Origin: Pannonibacter phragmitetus_B
GTDB lineage: Bacteria; Pseudomonadota; Alphaproteobacteria; Rhizobiales; Stappiaceae
Length of the DNA stretch: 64,000 nt
Direction of reading: 5' to 3'
Assembly: GCF_050510895.1 (NCBI RefSeq)
Contig: NZ_JBNINT010000001.1
Location: forward strand, 1,922,001 to 1,986,000
Positions 46,520 to 55,700 of the stretch are shown here, piece by piece; the stretch's first letter is position 1; each line of letters begins with the position of its first letter. The notes under the pieces are model-generated. The model was not told the origin of the DNA. It did no database searches and saw nothing but the letters and a program-made list of their open reading frames with translations. The position numbers were made by a program, and so were the translations under genes.

Positions 46520-47992
46520 TTACCCCACGCTGCCTTCGAGGCTGATCGAGATCAGTTTCTGGGCTTCGACGGCGAATTCCATCGGCAGCTGCTGGATCAC
46601 GTCCTTGACGAAGCCGTTGACGATCAGCGCCACCGCCTCTTCCTGCGAAAGGCCGCGGGCGAGGCAGTAGAACATCTGGTCGTCGGAGATCTTCGAGGTG
46701 GTGGCCTCGTGCTCGAAGATGGCCGATGCGTTCTTGCTCTCGATATAGGGCACCGTATGCGCGCCGCAGTCCTGCCCGATCAGCAGGCTGTCGCACTGGG
46801 TAAAGTTGCGGGCGTTGGACGCCTTGCGGTGCGCCGAGACGAGGCCGCGATAGGTGTTCTGCGACTTGCCGGCGGAAATGCCCTTGGAGATGATGCGGCT
46901 CGACGTGTTCTTGCCGAGGTGGATCATCTTGGTGCCGCTGTCCACCTGCTGATAGCCGTTGGAAACGGCGATCGAGTAGAACTCGCCACGCGAATTGTCA
47001 CCGCGCAGGATGCAGGACGGGTACTTCCAGGTGATGGCCGAACCGGTTTCCACCTGCGTCCAGGAGATCTTGGAGTTCTTGCCACGGCAGTCGCCACGCT
47101 TGGTGACGAAGTTATAGATGCCGCCCTTGCCGTCCTTGTCACCGGGGAACCAGTTCTGGACGGTGGAATACTTGATCTCCGCGTCATCAAGCGCGATCAG
47201 CTCGACGACAGCCGCATGCAGCTGGTTTTCGTCGCGCTGCGGCGCGGTGCAGCCTTCCAGATAGGACACATAAGCGCCCTTGTCGGCGATGATCAGCGTG
47301 CGCTCGAACTGTCCGGTGTTCTTCTCGTTGATCCGGAAGTAGGTGGACAGTTCCATCGGGCAGCGAACGCCCTCCGGCACATAGACGAAGGAGCCGTCGG
47401 AGAAGACCGCCGAGTTGAGCGTCGCATAGTAGTTGTCCGTCACCGGCACCACGGAGCCGAGATACTTGCGCACCAGGTCCGGGTACTCACGCAGGGCTTC
47501 GGAGATGGAACAGAAGATGACGCCCGCCTTCTTCAGCTCGTCCTTGAAGGTCGTGACCACCGACACGCTGTCGAAAACGGCATCCACGGCGACACGGTTC
47601 TTAGGCTCGACGCCGGCGAGGATCTCCTGCTCGCGCAGCGGAATGCCCAGCTTCTCGTAGGTCTTCAGCAGCTCCGGGTCCACCTCGTCAAGGCTCTTCG
47701 GCCCTTCGACGGACTTGGGCGCGGACCAGTAATAAAGCTCCTGCAGGTCAATCGGCGGATAGCTGACACGGGCCCAGGTCGGCTCTTCCATGGTCTGGAA
47801 GCGGCGCAGCGCATCAAGGCGCCACTCGGTCATCCACTCCGGCTCGTTCTTCTTGGCCGAAAGGAAGCGCACGGTCTCTTCGGAAAGGCCCTTTGCCGCC
47901 GTTTCCGACTCGATGTCGGTGACGAAGCCATATTTGTACTGGTCGACGTCAATCGCTTTGACCCGGTCGATCGTTTCCTGCACAGCGGGCAT
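46520..47992 (-). CDS. sufB: Fe-S cluster assembly protein SufB
   Basis: This is a 490-residue SufB, the scaffold on which clusters form. EWMTEWRLDALRRFQTMEEP, RVAVDAVFDSVSVVTTFKDE, MELSTYFRINEKNTGQFERT and the C-terminal SDDQMFYCLARGLSQEEAVA are diagnostic. The start at 47992 (MPAVQETIDRVKAIDVDQYK) is the family start. It lies 156 bases after the upstream cysteine desulfurase gene. Intact. Confidence 0.96.
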   Translation of the reverse strand: MPAVQETIDRVKAIDVDQYKYGFVTDIESETAAKGLSEETVRFLSAKKNEPEWMTEWRLDALRRFQTMEEPTWARVSYPPIDLQELYYWSAPKSVEGPKSLDEVDPELLKTYEKLGIPLREQEILAGVEPKNRVAVDAVFDSVSVVTTFKDELKKAGVIFCSISEALREYPDLVRKYLGSVVPVTDNYYATLNSAVFSDGSFVYVPEGVRCPMELSTYFRINEKNTGQFERTLIIADKGAYVSYLEGCTAPQRDENQLHAAVVELIALDDAEIKYSTVQNWFPGDKDGKGGIYNFVTKRGDCRGKNSKISWTQVETGSAITWKYPSCILRGDNSRGEFYSIAVSNGYQQVDSGTKMIHLGKNTSSRIISKGISAGKSQNTYRGLVSAHRKASNARNFTQCDSLLIGQDCGAHTVPYIESKNASAIFEHEATTSKISDDQMFYCLARGLSQEEAVALIVNGFVKDVIQQLPMEFAVEAQKLISISLEGSVG

Positions 47993-48148
47993 GTCTTTGT
48001 CTCCATTCCGCCGCCCTCAAGTCCGGGGCGGTCCATCTTCCCAGCCCCCGTTATACGGTGGCCGGGTCATCTCAGGTTCAGCCCGCCGGCGCAAAACTGG
48101 CCGGGGGCGGTTTCAGGCCCCGTTCGGGGAAATTTCAAAGCCGTATCT

Positions 48149-49318
48149 TCAAGCTGCCTTGCCGGTTGCCGAAGGATTGAGCGTGGCCGCCACCCTGCCC
48201 CAGACCTCGAGGAAGCGGGCGATGTCCGATTCCTGTGTCGTCCAGCCAAGGCTGACCCGCAGTGCGCAGCGTCCCAATTCCTCTTCAACGCCCATGGCGG
48301 TGAGCACGTGCGACGCACCGACCTTGCCGGAAGAGCAGGCCGAGCCAGAGGAAAGGGCGATGCCGTTGAGGTCCAGAGCCATAAGTGCCATTTCGGACGG
48401 AACGCCCGGAACGGCAAAACACGTCGTGTTCGCAAGGCGGGGCGCGTCCGCGCCAAACACCACCGTTGACCCAGATATAAGGCGTAATCCCTCTTCGAGA
48501 AGCCCCTGAAGCCTTGCGAGACTTGCAAATTCCTCAAGCATTGTGGAGCCATCGCGCGCAACGGCACCAAAAGCGGCAATGGCTGCGGCATTTTCGGTGC
48601 CTGCACGCCTGTGCTGCTCCTGCCCGCCGCCGATCAGCAGGGGCGCAGGCGCCAGCGCAGAGCTGCGCAGCACGAGCGCACCAATGCCTTGCGGACCGCC
48701 CATCTTGTGCGCTGAAAGGCTCACCGCATCGGCTTGCCATGCAGCAATATCCACTGGCAGGCGGCCACCGAACTGCACGCCGTCCACATGGAAGATGCCG
48801 CCAGCGGCCTTCACCCTTGCGCCGATTTCGGCAAGAGGCTGAATGACGCCCGTTTCATTGTTCGCCGCCATCACCGACACAAGCGCCGGACCACCGGCGG
48901 CCAGCAGCTCGTCCAGATGATCAAGGCGCAGAACGCCGTTCTCATCGGTGCCGATGTGGGAAATCTCACGTGCGGCAAAGCGCCCGCCAGCGCGCACGCT
49001 CGGATGCTCGACCGCTGACATCAACAGGCGGTCCAGATAGACCGGGCCGTCATTGCCCTGCCAGCGCGGGCTGAGGGCCAGAACATTGGCTTCCGTCGCG
49101 CCGCTGGTGAAGATGACGGAGCGGGCCTTGACGCCGCACATGGCTGCCAGCGCCTCGCGCGCATCTTCGACGATGCCGCGCAGCTTGCGCCCTTCCCCAT
49201 GCACGGACGACGGGTTGCCCGTGACGCCCAGCACCTCGACCATGCGCGCCAGCGCCTGCGGACGCAGCGGCGTGCTCGCATTATGATCCAGATAAAGACG
49301 CTCGGTTCCGCCGTTCAT
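48149..49318 (-). CDS. Cysteine desulfurase, IscS/NifS-like (group I)
   Basis: This is a 389-residue PLP enzyme. LYLDHNASTPLRPQALARMV, IFTSGATEANVLALSPRW, the PLP Lys in SLSAHKMGGPQGIGALVL and the persulfide loop ALSSGSACSSGKVGASHVL show group I. It heads the suf cluster, so the locus carries two desulfurases, this one and SufS. In alphaproteobacteria an IscS-like gene before sufB is common. It may serve tRNA thiolation as well as cluster assembly. The start at 49318 follows a 317-base region with several inverted repeats. Confidence 0.9.
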   Translation of the reverse strand: MNGGTERLYLDHNASTPLRPQALARMVEVLGVTGNPSSVHGEGRKLRGIVEDAREALAAMCGVKARSVIFTSGATEANVLALSPRWQGNDGPVYLDRLLMSAVEHPSVRAGGRFAAREISHIGTDENGVLRLDHLDELLAAGGPALVSVMAANNETGVIQPLAEIGARVKAAGGIFHVDGVQFGGRLPVDIAAWQADAVSLSAHKMGGPQGIGALVLRSSALAPAPLLIGGGQEQHRRAGTENAAAIAAFGAVARDGSTMLEEFASLARLQGLLEEGLRLISGSTVVFGADAPRLANTTCFAVPGVPSEMALMALDLNGIALSSGSACSSGKVGASHVLTAMGVEEELGRCALRVSLGWTTQESDIARFLEVWGRVAATLNPSATGKAA

Positions 49319-49635
49319 GGCCCGGTTCCAACTCCATTCAGCCTAGTTTGCCCTATTTGCCTGCTGGCATTCGAACAAGGCCGGTAGCGCCTCTTTTTCA
49401 AGTCAAGTCAACGGAAAACTTGAAATTCCCCGCCTACATGATGATAAGTGCGCCAAGCGCCCGAATTCGAATTGGCACGCTCTGCGGAGCCGCATTCGAA
49501 TTTGAAGCATTCTAAAGAAGCTTTTAGAAACTCGGAACCTCAGAGTCAAGTTTCCTGCTCAGGGATTCCACTTACTAATTCCTCATTTTTTCCGGACCCA
49601 AAGGCCCGGAAAGCGAGAAAAGGACATCGCGCTTC
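49319..49635. promoter_or_regulatory. Palindrome-rich intergenic region upstream of the suf cluster
   Basis: The region lies between the divergent suf cluster and hydrolase genes. It contains the palindrome AATTCGAATT (49464-49473), a second one ATTCGAAT (49494-49501) about 29 bases away centre to centre, and an inverted repeat TTCTAAA / TTTAGAA (49510-49529). Suf operons in this group are iron-regulated. These sites are candidates for regulator binding, but none matches a consensus I can state with confidence. It is otherwise AT-rich and without an ORF. Confidence 0.45.
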
Positions 49636-50354
49636 ATGCCCGAGGTGATTTTCAACGGCCCAGCCGGACGTCTGGAAGGCCGTTTCCATCCCGCCAAAAG
49701 CGGAACGCGCCCATCGCACTGGTGCTGCATCCGCATCCGCAGTTCGGCGGGACGATGAACAATCAGGTCGTCTACCAGCTGTATTACATGTTCGCACAGC
49801 GTGGCTTTGCCGTGCTGCGCTTCAACTTCCGTGGCGTCGGCCGGTCGCAAGGTTCCTTCGATCATGGCCAGGGCGAGCTGTCAGATGCCGCCGCAGCCCT
49901 CGACTGGGTGCAGACGGTTCATCCCGATGCGCGTGGCTGCTGGATTGCCGGCTTCTCATTCGGCGCCTGGATCGGCATGCAGCTTCTGATGCGCCGTCCG
50001 GAAGTAGAAGGCTTCATCTCGGTTGCCCCTCCGGCCAATCTGTTCGACTTCTCCTTCCTCGCCCCCTGCCCGTCGTCCGGCCTGCTCATCCACGGCGACA
50101 ACGACAAGGTGGTGCCGCAGAAGGACGTGCAGAACCTCGTCGACAAGCTGAAGACGCAGAAGGGCATCGTCATCGACCATGAGACGATCCCCGGCGCGAA
50201 CCACTTCTTCGAGAACAGCGTCGAGGAACTGATGCTGCGCTGCGGAACCTATCTCGACAAGCGCCTCGGCGTTGACGCCCTCCCCGTCCTGCCGCCCCCG
50301 CCGGCTGATACCGGCGAGGACTTCGCCGAAGATCTGGACGAAGACGAGGATTGA
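49636..50354 (+). CDS. Alpha/beta hydrolase (apparent frameshift)
   Basis: This small alpha/beta hydrolase starts MPEVIFNGPAGRLEGRFHPA. Adding one A in the A4 run at 49696-49699 restores KRNAPIALVLHPHPQFGGTM and gives 239 residues. The nucleophile elbow is WIAGFSFGAWIGMQL (GFSFG). The Asp is likely in IHGDNDKVVPQKDVQ, and the His in IPGANHFFENSVEEL. The FNFRGVGRSQGSFDHGQGE block is typical of this family of putative dienelactone hydrolase-like or CocE/NonD-like proteins. The C terminus is acidic. The substrate is unknown. It is followed by a terminator and is divergent from suf. Confidence 0.82.
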
Positions 50355-50402
50355 TTCCGTCATGGGTCCGGCGAAAGCCGTTCAGGACGCATGAAAATCC
50401 GC

Positions 50403-50435
50403 AAAACCCGTCAGAGCGATCTGGCGGGTTTTTTG
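50403..50435 (+). terminator. Rho-independent terminator of the hydrolase gene
   Basis: The stem AAAACCCGTCAG / CTGGCGGGTTTT has a 6-base loop and a T6 tract, and begins about 50 bases after the hydrolase stop. Confidence 0.85.
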
Positions 50436-50469
50436 TTGTGCGGGGGCGAGGCCCCTGCCTCCGCTCGGC

Positions 50470-50504
50470 CGTCACCCCGGCCAAGCGGAGCGCGAGCCGG
50501 GGGC
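50470..50504. repeat. REP-like palindrome, copy 1
   Basis: GTCACCCCGGCC and GAGCCGGGGG flank a short AAGCGGAGCGC centre. Its reverse complement recurs, with a changed centre, at 50598-50629. Confidence 0.7.
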
Positions 50505-50597
50505 CACTCATTTGCAGAGCTCTACCGTTGCGCCGAGCCGTGCAGCAGCCTCTAGGACCTCAGCGTTGGAAACATGTCATCACCGCTCTGGAAGCGA

Positions 50598-50629
50598 GTG
50601 GTCCCCGGCTCGATGGCCGGGGTGACGGC
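50598..50629. repeat. REP-like palindrome, copy 2 (inverted)
   Basis: This is the inverted partner of the 50470-50504 element: GTCCCCGGCTCGATGGCC then GGGGTGACGG. The two lie about 95 bases apart between two terminators, a typical spot for extragenic palindromes. Confidence 0.7.
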
Positions 50630-50686
50630 CCAGGCGAGATAGAAGGCACGGAGCCCCTTACAGCCCCCTCTGCGCATCGCGCACAA

Positions 50687-50720
50687 CAAAAAACCCGCCG
50701 GATCAAACCAGCGGGTTCTT
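50687..50720 (-). terminator. Rho-independent terminator of the NDUFA12-like gene
   Basis: On the minus strand, the stem AACCCGC / GCGGGTT is followed by a T6 tract. It lies about 25 bases after the NDUFA12-like stop. Confidence 0.8.
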
Positions 50721-50744
50721 CAAACTCAAGCAGTAACGCGCAGC

Positions 50745-51131
50745 TTACTGGCCCGGCGTCCAGGCCTCGTAGTCGCCGGTCACCTGCGGGCGCTTTTCCG
50801 GGGTCAGGATGGAGCCCTTCGGACGGTAAGCATCTGGCGTGCCGGTGCGGTTGCCGTGGTGCGGCGCCTGCCAGGACTTGGCGTGATAGTTTTCTTCCGT
50901 CGGCGGCGTATCGACGCGGTGATGCATCCAGCCATGCCAGCCCGGAGGAATCATAGAGGCTTCGGCGAGGCCATTGTAAATGACCCAGCGCTTCTTGCCG
51001 CCCCGCTCCTTGTAATAGGTGTTGCCGAATTCGTCCTTGCCGACGAGTTCGCCCTTGCGCCAGGTGAAGAAACGGGTGCCCATGGTCTGGCCGTTCCACC
51101 AGGTGAAGATCTGCAGGAGAAGGGTCTTCAT
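50745..51131 (-). CDS. NADH:ubiquinone oxidoreductase subunit NDUFA12-like protein
   Basis: This is a 128-residue homologue of the mitochondrial complex I accessory subunit NDUFA12 (B17.2). FTWWNGQTMGTRFFTWRKGE, VGKDEFGNTYYKER, WVIYNGLAEASMIPPGWHGW and LHH-type MHHRVDTPPTEE are characteristic. Alphaproteobacteria carry this subunit in their NDH-1. The start at 51131 (MKTLLLQIFTWW) is the family start; the in-frame extension to 51284 has no support. The complex I operon itself is not in the window. Confidence 0.92.
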   Translation of the reverse strand: MKTLLLQIFTWWNGQTMGTRFFTWRKGELVGKDEFGNTYYKERGGKKRWVIYNGLAEASMIPPGWHGWMHHRVDTPPTEENYHAKSWQAPHHGNRTGTPDAYRPKGSILTPEKRPQVTGDYEAWTPGQ

Positions 51132-51310
51132 CCGCTGTCTGCTCCAGAATCGGGCGGACCACTTGCCGCCCCCGAAAAGGACTGGCTGCCGCAGCAGCCC
51201 GATGTTGCGGCAACATGTAGCCGGAATTCTCCGGCCCGTCCACACGGCTGCGGCATTTTGCGCCCCTTCGCCGCAGTGCCACAACAGAAAACCACAGCCG
51301 CGCGCTGAAT

Positions 51311-52054
51311 CTAGCCCAGAGCCTTGCGCAACGCGGCAAATCTGGGACCCAAGCTTGGTGGCACCGGCTCCTCCGGCGCAGGCTTTGCTCCCGGTCTTTG
51401 GGCGATCCGGGCAACGGCTGCCATGCGTCCGGCCTGCGAATCAAGAGCTGCCGCCGCAATCGAACCATCCTCATTGAACACATGGTCGACCGTTTCACGG
51501 ACCTCCTGATAGCGGCGCGTCGCCCGCTGATGATAGGCGCGCGCGCCATCCAGCGTCTTCATCTTGTCGGCCTGCTGCTCCAGCAAAAGTCCAACGCCCT
51601 CAATGGAATAGAAGCCGTTCTTGTCAGGGATCAGCTGCCTGGCGTCATTGAGCAGCCAGTTCAGCCGGCCGTGGATCATCGAGGGCGACACGGGCTTGGC
51701 CAACAGATGATGCGCCCCGGCCCTGAAAGCCTTCTCCACAAAGGCCCGCGTGCCGTGGGCGGTGACGAACAGCAGCGGCACAAAACAGAGCGGTGCCATG
51801 TTCTTGTGACGGATGAGCCGCAACATCTGGTAGCCGGTTGCCGGTTCCATGCGCCAATCGGAGATGATGAGATTGGGCGGCTCGTTGAGCATCGACTCCA
51901 GCGCCGCATCCACCGTGTCGAACACACGCACGCGCTCGACCTTGAAACTCAAAAGTATCGAGCGAAGAATCGTCTGCATCTGCCTTGAATCCTCGACGAC
52001 AACCACGTCGAGTTCCTCGAAGGACAGACCATAAGCCGCATGATGATTGGACAT
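51311..52054 (-). CDS. Single-domain response regulator with helical extension
   Basis: This is a 247-residue protein with a CheY-like receiver domain at residues 15-140. The acidic pair is in VVVVEDSRQMQTIL, the phospho-acceptor Asp in LIISDWRMEPATGY, the Thr in LLFVTAHGTRAF and the Lys in HLLAKPVSPSMIHG. The remaining 105 residues are helical (ARAYHQRATRRYQEVRETVD) and end in a Pro-rich tail. There is no DNA-binding or enzymatic output domain. No histidine kinase is adjacent, so the partner is unknown. It may act by protein contact, as in chemotaxis or cell-cycle regulators. Confidence 0.85.
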   Translation of the reverse strand: MSNHHAAYGLSFEELDVVVVEDSRQMQTILRSILLSFKVERVRVFDTVDAALESMLNEPPNLIISDWRMEPATGYQMLRLIRHKNMAPLCFVPLLFVTAHGTRAFVEKAFRAGAHHLLAKPVSPSMIHGRLNWLLNDARQLIPDKNGFYSIEGVGLLLEQQADKMKTLDGARAYHQRATRRYQEVRETVDHVFNEDGSIAAAALDSQAGRMAAVARIAQRPGAKPAPEEPVPPSLGPRFAALRKALG

Positions 52055-52734
52055 GAAACAAGGGCCCCTGCCGGAGATCTACCGCCTCCCTTGTCGCATG
52101 GCGCGCTTAAGCGGCCTTCAAGCGGCAGGCCTGCCTTTTCGTCAAATTGTCATCATCAATCAGCAGGATGGCAGGTGTTGCTGTGACGGCAGCCGGGCGC
52201 CGTCACAGTTGATGCACAAATGCAATTATGCACATCAAATCACGGCTTTCCCCGCTCTCCCCGATTTCCACAAGGGCTACTAGATTTAGATTGCCGGGCA
52301 ACTTTTACACACAAGCGATAGTCTCCCAAACTTGACGGTAACCGATGATTCACACTAATGTCCGGGACGTCACGATGAGTGTTCCGGCGGGCAGGCTGAC
52401 GTCTGTTTCCGCCCAGTAGAACCGGTTTCCGGCAGCATCATGGATCAGCGGCAGCGGCCTCCCGCGCGCCGCTTTCGGTTGCGCTGGCAGCTAGGACATC
52501 ATGGCATCTGGTCTCTGGCCGTCCGCATGCGGAAACACCAGTGGCAGGCCACGAGTTTGGCAGGATCAGGAATTCCTCACTGAAAGAGTGAGCCCGGCTC
52601 TGAACCGGGCCTCGATTGACAGGGTTGCGGCACTATTGAACGTCCGGGATGCGGCTGCGCCCGGGCAACGGATTATTGTGGCCTGACGCTAGGCGGATCA
52701 CCTGCCGGGCCAGCACGATGAAGGGGGCATGGGA
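52055..52734. other. Intergenic region and leader upstream of nrdJ
   Basis: There are 680 bases between divergent genes without a convincing ORF. TTGACG at about 52333 followed by CTAATG 17 bases later is a weak promoter candidate. Two small hairpins lie in the leader: CTCAC/GTGAG (52576-52592) and a CCCGG/CCGGG stem at 52592-52610. I looked for a cobalamin riboswitch B12 box and found none. Confidence 0.4.
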
Positions 52735-55700
52735 ATGCGGATTGAACGGCGTTACACCAAGGATGGACAGTCCCCTTACGCTGAGATCGACTTCACCACG
52801 ACCACGAGCGAGATCCGCAATCCGGACGGCTCCGTCGTGTTCCGTCTCGCGGACATTCAGGTTCCGGCCCAGTTCTCGCAGGTCGCCTCCGACATTCTCG
52901 CCCAGAAGTATTTCCGCAAGGCCGGCGTTCCGGCCCGCCTGAAGCCGGTGGAAGAGAACACCGTTCCCTCCTGGCTGTGGCGCCGCGAGGCCGATATCGC
53001 CGCTCTCGAGGCCCTGCCCGAGGGCGAGCGCTTCGGCTCCGAGACCGACGCACGCCAGGTTTTTGACCGTCTTGCCGGCACCTGGACCTACTGGGGCTGG
53101 AAGGGCGGCTATTTCGACGGCGAAGCCGATGCCCAGGCGTTCTACGACGAACTGCGCTTCATGCTGGCGACCCAGAAGGTGGCGCCGAACAGCCCGCAGT
53201 GGTTCAACACCGGCCTGCACTGGGCCTATGGAATCGACGGCCCCAGCCAGGGCCACTTCTATGTCGATTTCCAGACCGGCGAGCTGGTGAAGTCCGCCAC
53301 CGCCTATGAGCACCCGCAGCCGCACGCCTGCTTCATCCAGTCCGTCGAGGACGATCTCGTCAACGAGAACGGCATCATGGACCTGTGGGTGCGTGAGGCG
53401 CGCCTGTTCAAATATGGCTCGGGCACCGGCTCCAACTTCTCGCGTCTGCGCGGTGAAGGCGAGAGACTGTCCGGCGGTGGCCGCTCCTCCGGCCTGATGA
53501 GCTTCCTCAAGATCGGCGACCGGGCTGCGGGCGCCATCAAGTCCGGCGGCACCACCCGCCGCGCCGCCAAGATGGTGGTCGTGGATGTGGACCATCCGGA
53601 TATCGAGGATTACATCAACTGGAAGGTCAAGGAAGAGCAGAAGGTGGCCGCCCTCGTCACCGGCTCGAAGATCTGCCAGAAGCACCTGACCGCCATCATG
53701 AAGGCCTGCGTCAACTGCGAGGCGGACAATGGCGACTGCTTCGACCCGGCCAAGAACCCGGCGCTGAAGCGCGAAATCCGCGCTGCCAAGAAGATGATGG
53801 TGCCGGAAAACTACATCCGCCGCGTCATCCAGTTCGCCCGTCAGGGCTACACCTCTATCGAATTCCCCGCCTACAACACCGACTGGGATCTGGAAGCCTA
53901 TCTGACCGTTGCCGGCCAGAACTCCAACAACTCCGTGCGCGTGACCGACGGCTTCCTCAAGGCCGTGACGGATGATGGCACCTGGGACCTGACCGCCCGC
54001 AAGGACGGCAAGGTGATGAAGACGCTGCAGGCGCGCGAGCTGTGGGAACAGATCGGCTATGCCGCCTGGGCCTCGGCCGATCCCGGCATCCAGTATCACA
54101 CCACCATCAACGACTGGCACACCTGCCCGGCCTCCGGCGAGATCCGCGCCTCCAACCCCTGCTCGGAATACATGTTCCTGGACGACACGGCCTGCAATCT
54201 GGCGTCCCTGAACCTGATGCAGTTCCGCCGCGAGGACCGCTCCTTCGACGTGGACGCCTATGAGCATGCGGTGCGCCTGTGGACCGTGGTACTGGAAATC
54301 TCCGTGCTGATGGCGCAGTTCCCGTCGAAGGAAATCGCCGAGCTGTCCTACCGCTTCCGCACCCTCGGCCTTGGCTATGCCAACATCGGCGGCCTGCTGA
54401 TGACCTCCGGCATTCCCTATGACAGCGATGCGGGCCGCGCCCTCTGCGGTGCCCTGTCGGCCATCATGACCGGCGTGTCCTATGCCACCTCCGCCGAAAT
54501 GGCCGGTGAGCTGGGCGCCTTCCCCGGTTATGGCGACAACGCCGCCCACATGCTGCGCGTCATCCGCAACCACCGCCGCGCCGCCCATGGCGAGGCAGCG
54601 GGCTATGAAGCGCTGTCCACCAATCCGGTGCCGCTGGACCATGCCTCCTGCCCGGACAAGGTGCTGATTGAGCGGTCGAAGCTGGCCTGGGACCGGGCGC
54701 TGGAGCTGGGCGAAAAGCACGGCTACCGCAATGCGCAGGTCTCCGTCATTGCCCCCACCGGCACCATCGGCCTGGTGATGGACTGCGACACCACCGGCAT
54801 CGAGCCCGACTTCGCGCTGGTGAAGTTCAAGAAGCTGGCTGGCGGCGGCTATTTCAAGATCATCAACCGCGCCGTTCCGGAAGCCCTCGAAGTGCTGGGC
54901 TACAAGCCGAGCGAGATCGCCGAGATCGAGGCCTATGCCGTCGGCCATGGCTCGCTGGATCAGGCACCTGGCGTCAACCCGTCCAGCCTCAAGGCCAAGG
55001 GCTTCACCGAGGAGAGCCTGGCCAAGCTCAAGGGCTCGCTGAAGTCGGCATTCGACATCAAGTTCGTCTTCAACCGCTGGACGCTGGGCGACGAGCAGAT
55101 GGCCGCCCTTGGCGTCACGGCGGAGCAGATGAACGACCCGGCCTTCGAGCTGCTGCCGTTCCTCGGCTTCTCCAGGGCCGAGATCGAAGCTGCGAACATC
55201 CACGTCTGCGGCGCCATGACGCTGGAAGGCGCGCCCTTCCTGAAGAAGGAGCATTACCCGGTCTTCGACTGCGCCAACCCCTGCGGCAAAACCGGCAAGC
55301 GCTACCTTTCGGTGGAAAGCCACATCCGCATGATGGCGGCGGCCCAGCCCTTCATTTCCGGCGCCATTTCCAAGACGATCAACATGCCGAACGAGGCAAC
55401 CGTTGACGACTGCAAGGAAGCCTACATGCTGTCCTGGCGGCTGGCGCTGAAGGCCAACGCGCTGTACCGCGACGGCTCCAAGCTGTCCCAGCCGCTGAAC
55501 TCACAGCTCATCGCCGATGAGGACGAGGACGCGGAAGAGGCCGCCGAGGCGATTGCCGCCAAGCCCGCCGCTGCCAAGGCCGAAGTCATCGCGGAGCGCA
55601 TCGTCGAGCGGATCATCGAGCGCGCCGTCCGTGCCCGCGAGAAGATGCCGGACCGGCGCAAGGGCTACACCCAGAAGGCCCGCGTCGGCGGCCACAAGGT

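Noticed and set aside
46709..48469. Long plus-strand ORF opposite sufB and the cysteine desulfurase gene
   Set aside because: Spans two real genes on the other strand and shows no family motifs.
52055..52735. Cobalamin riboswitch upstream of nrdJ
   Set aside because: Expected from the B12 dependence, but no B12 box or multi-stem arrangement is visible.
52633..55323. Long minus-strand ORF (896 codons) opposite nrdJ
   Set aside because: It is the antisense shadow of a strongly codon-biased GC-rich gene; its translation has Gly/His/Val/Asp-rich non-protein composition.
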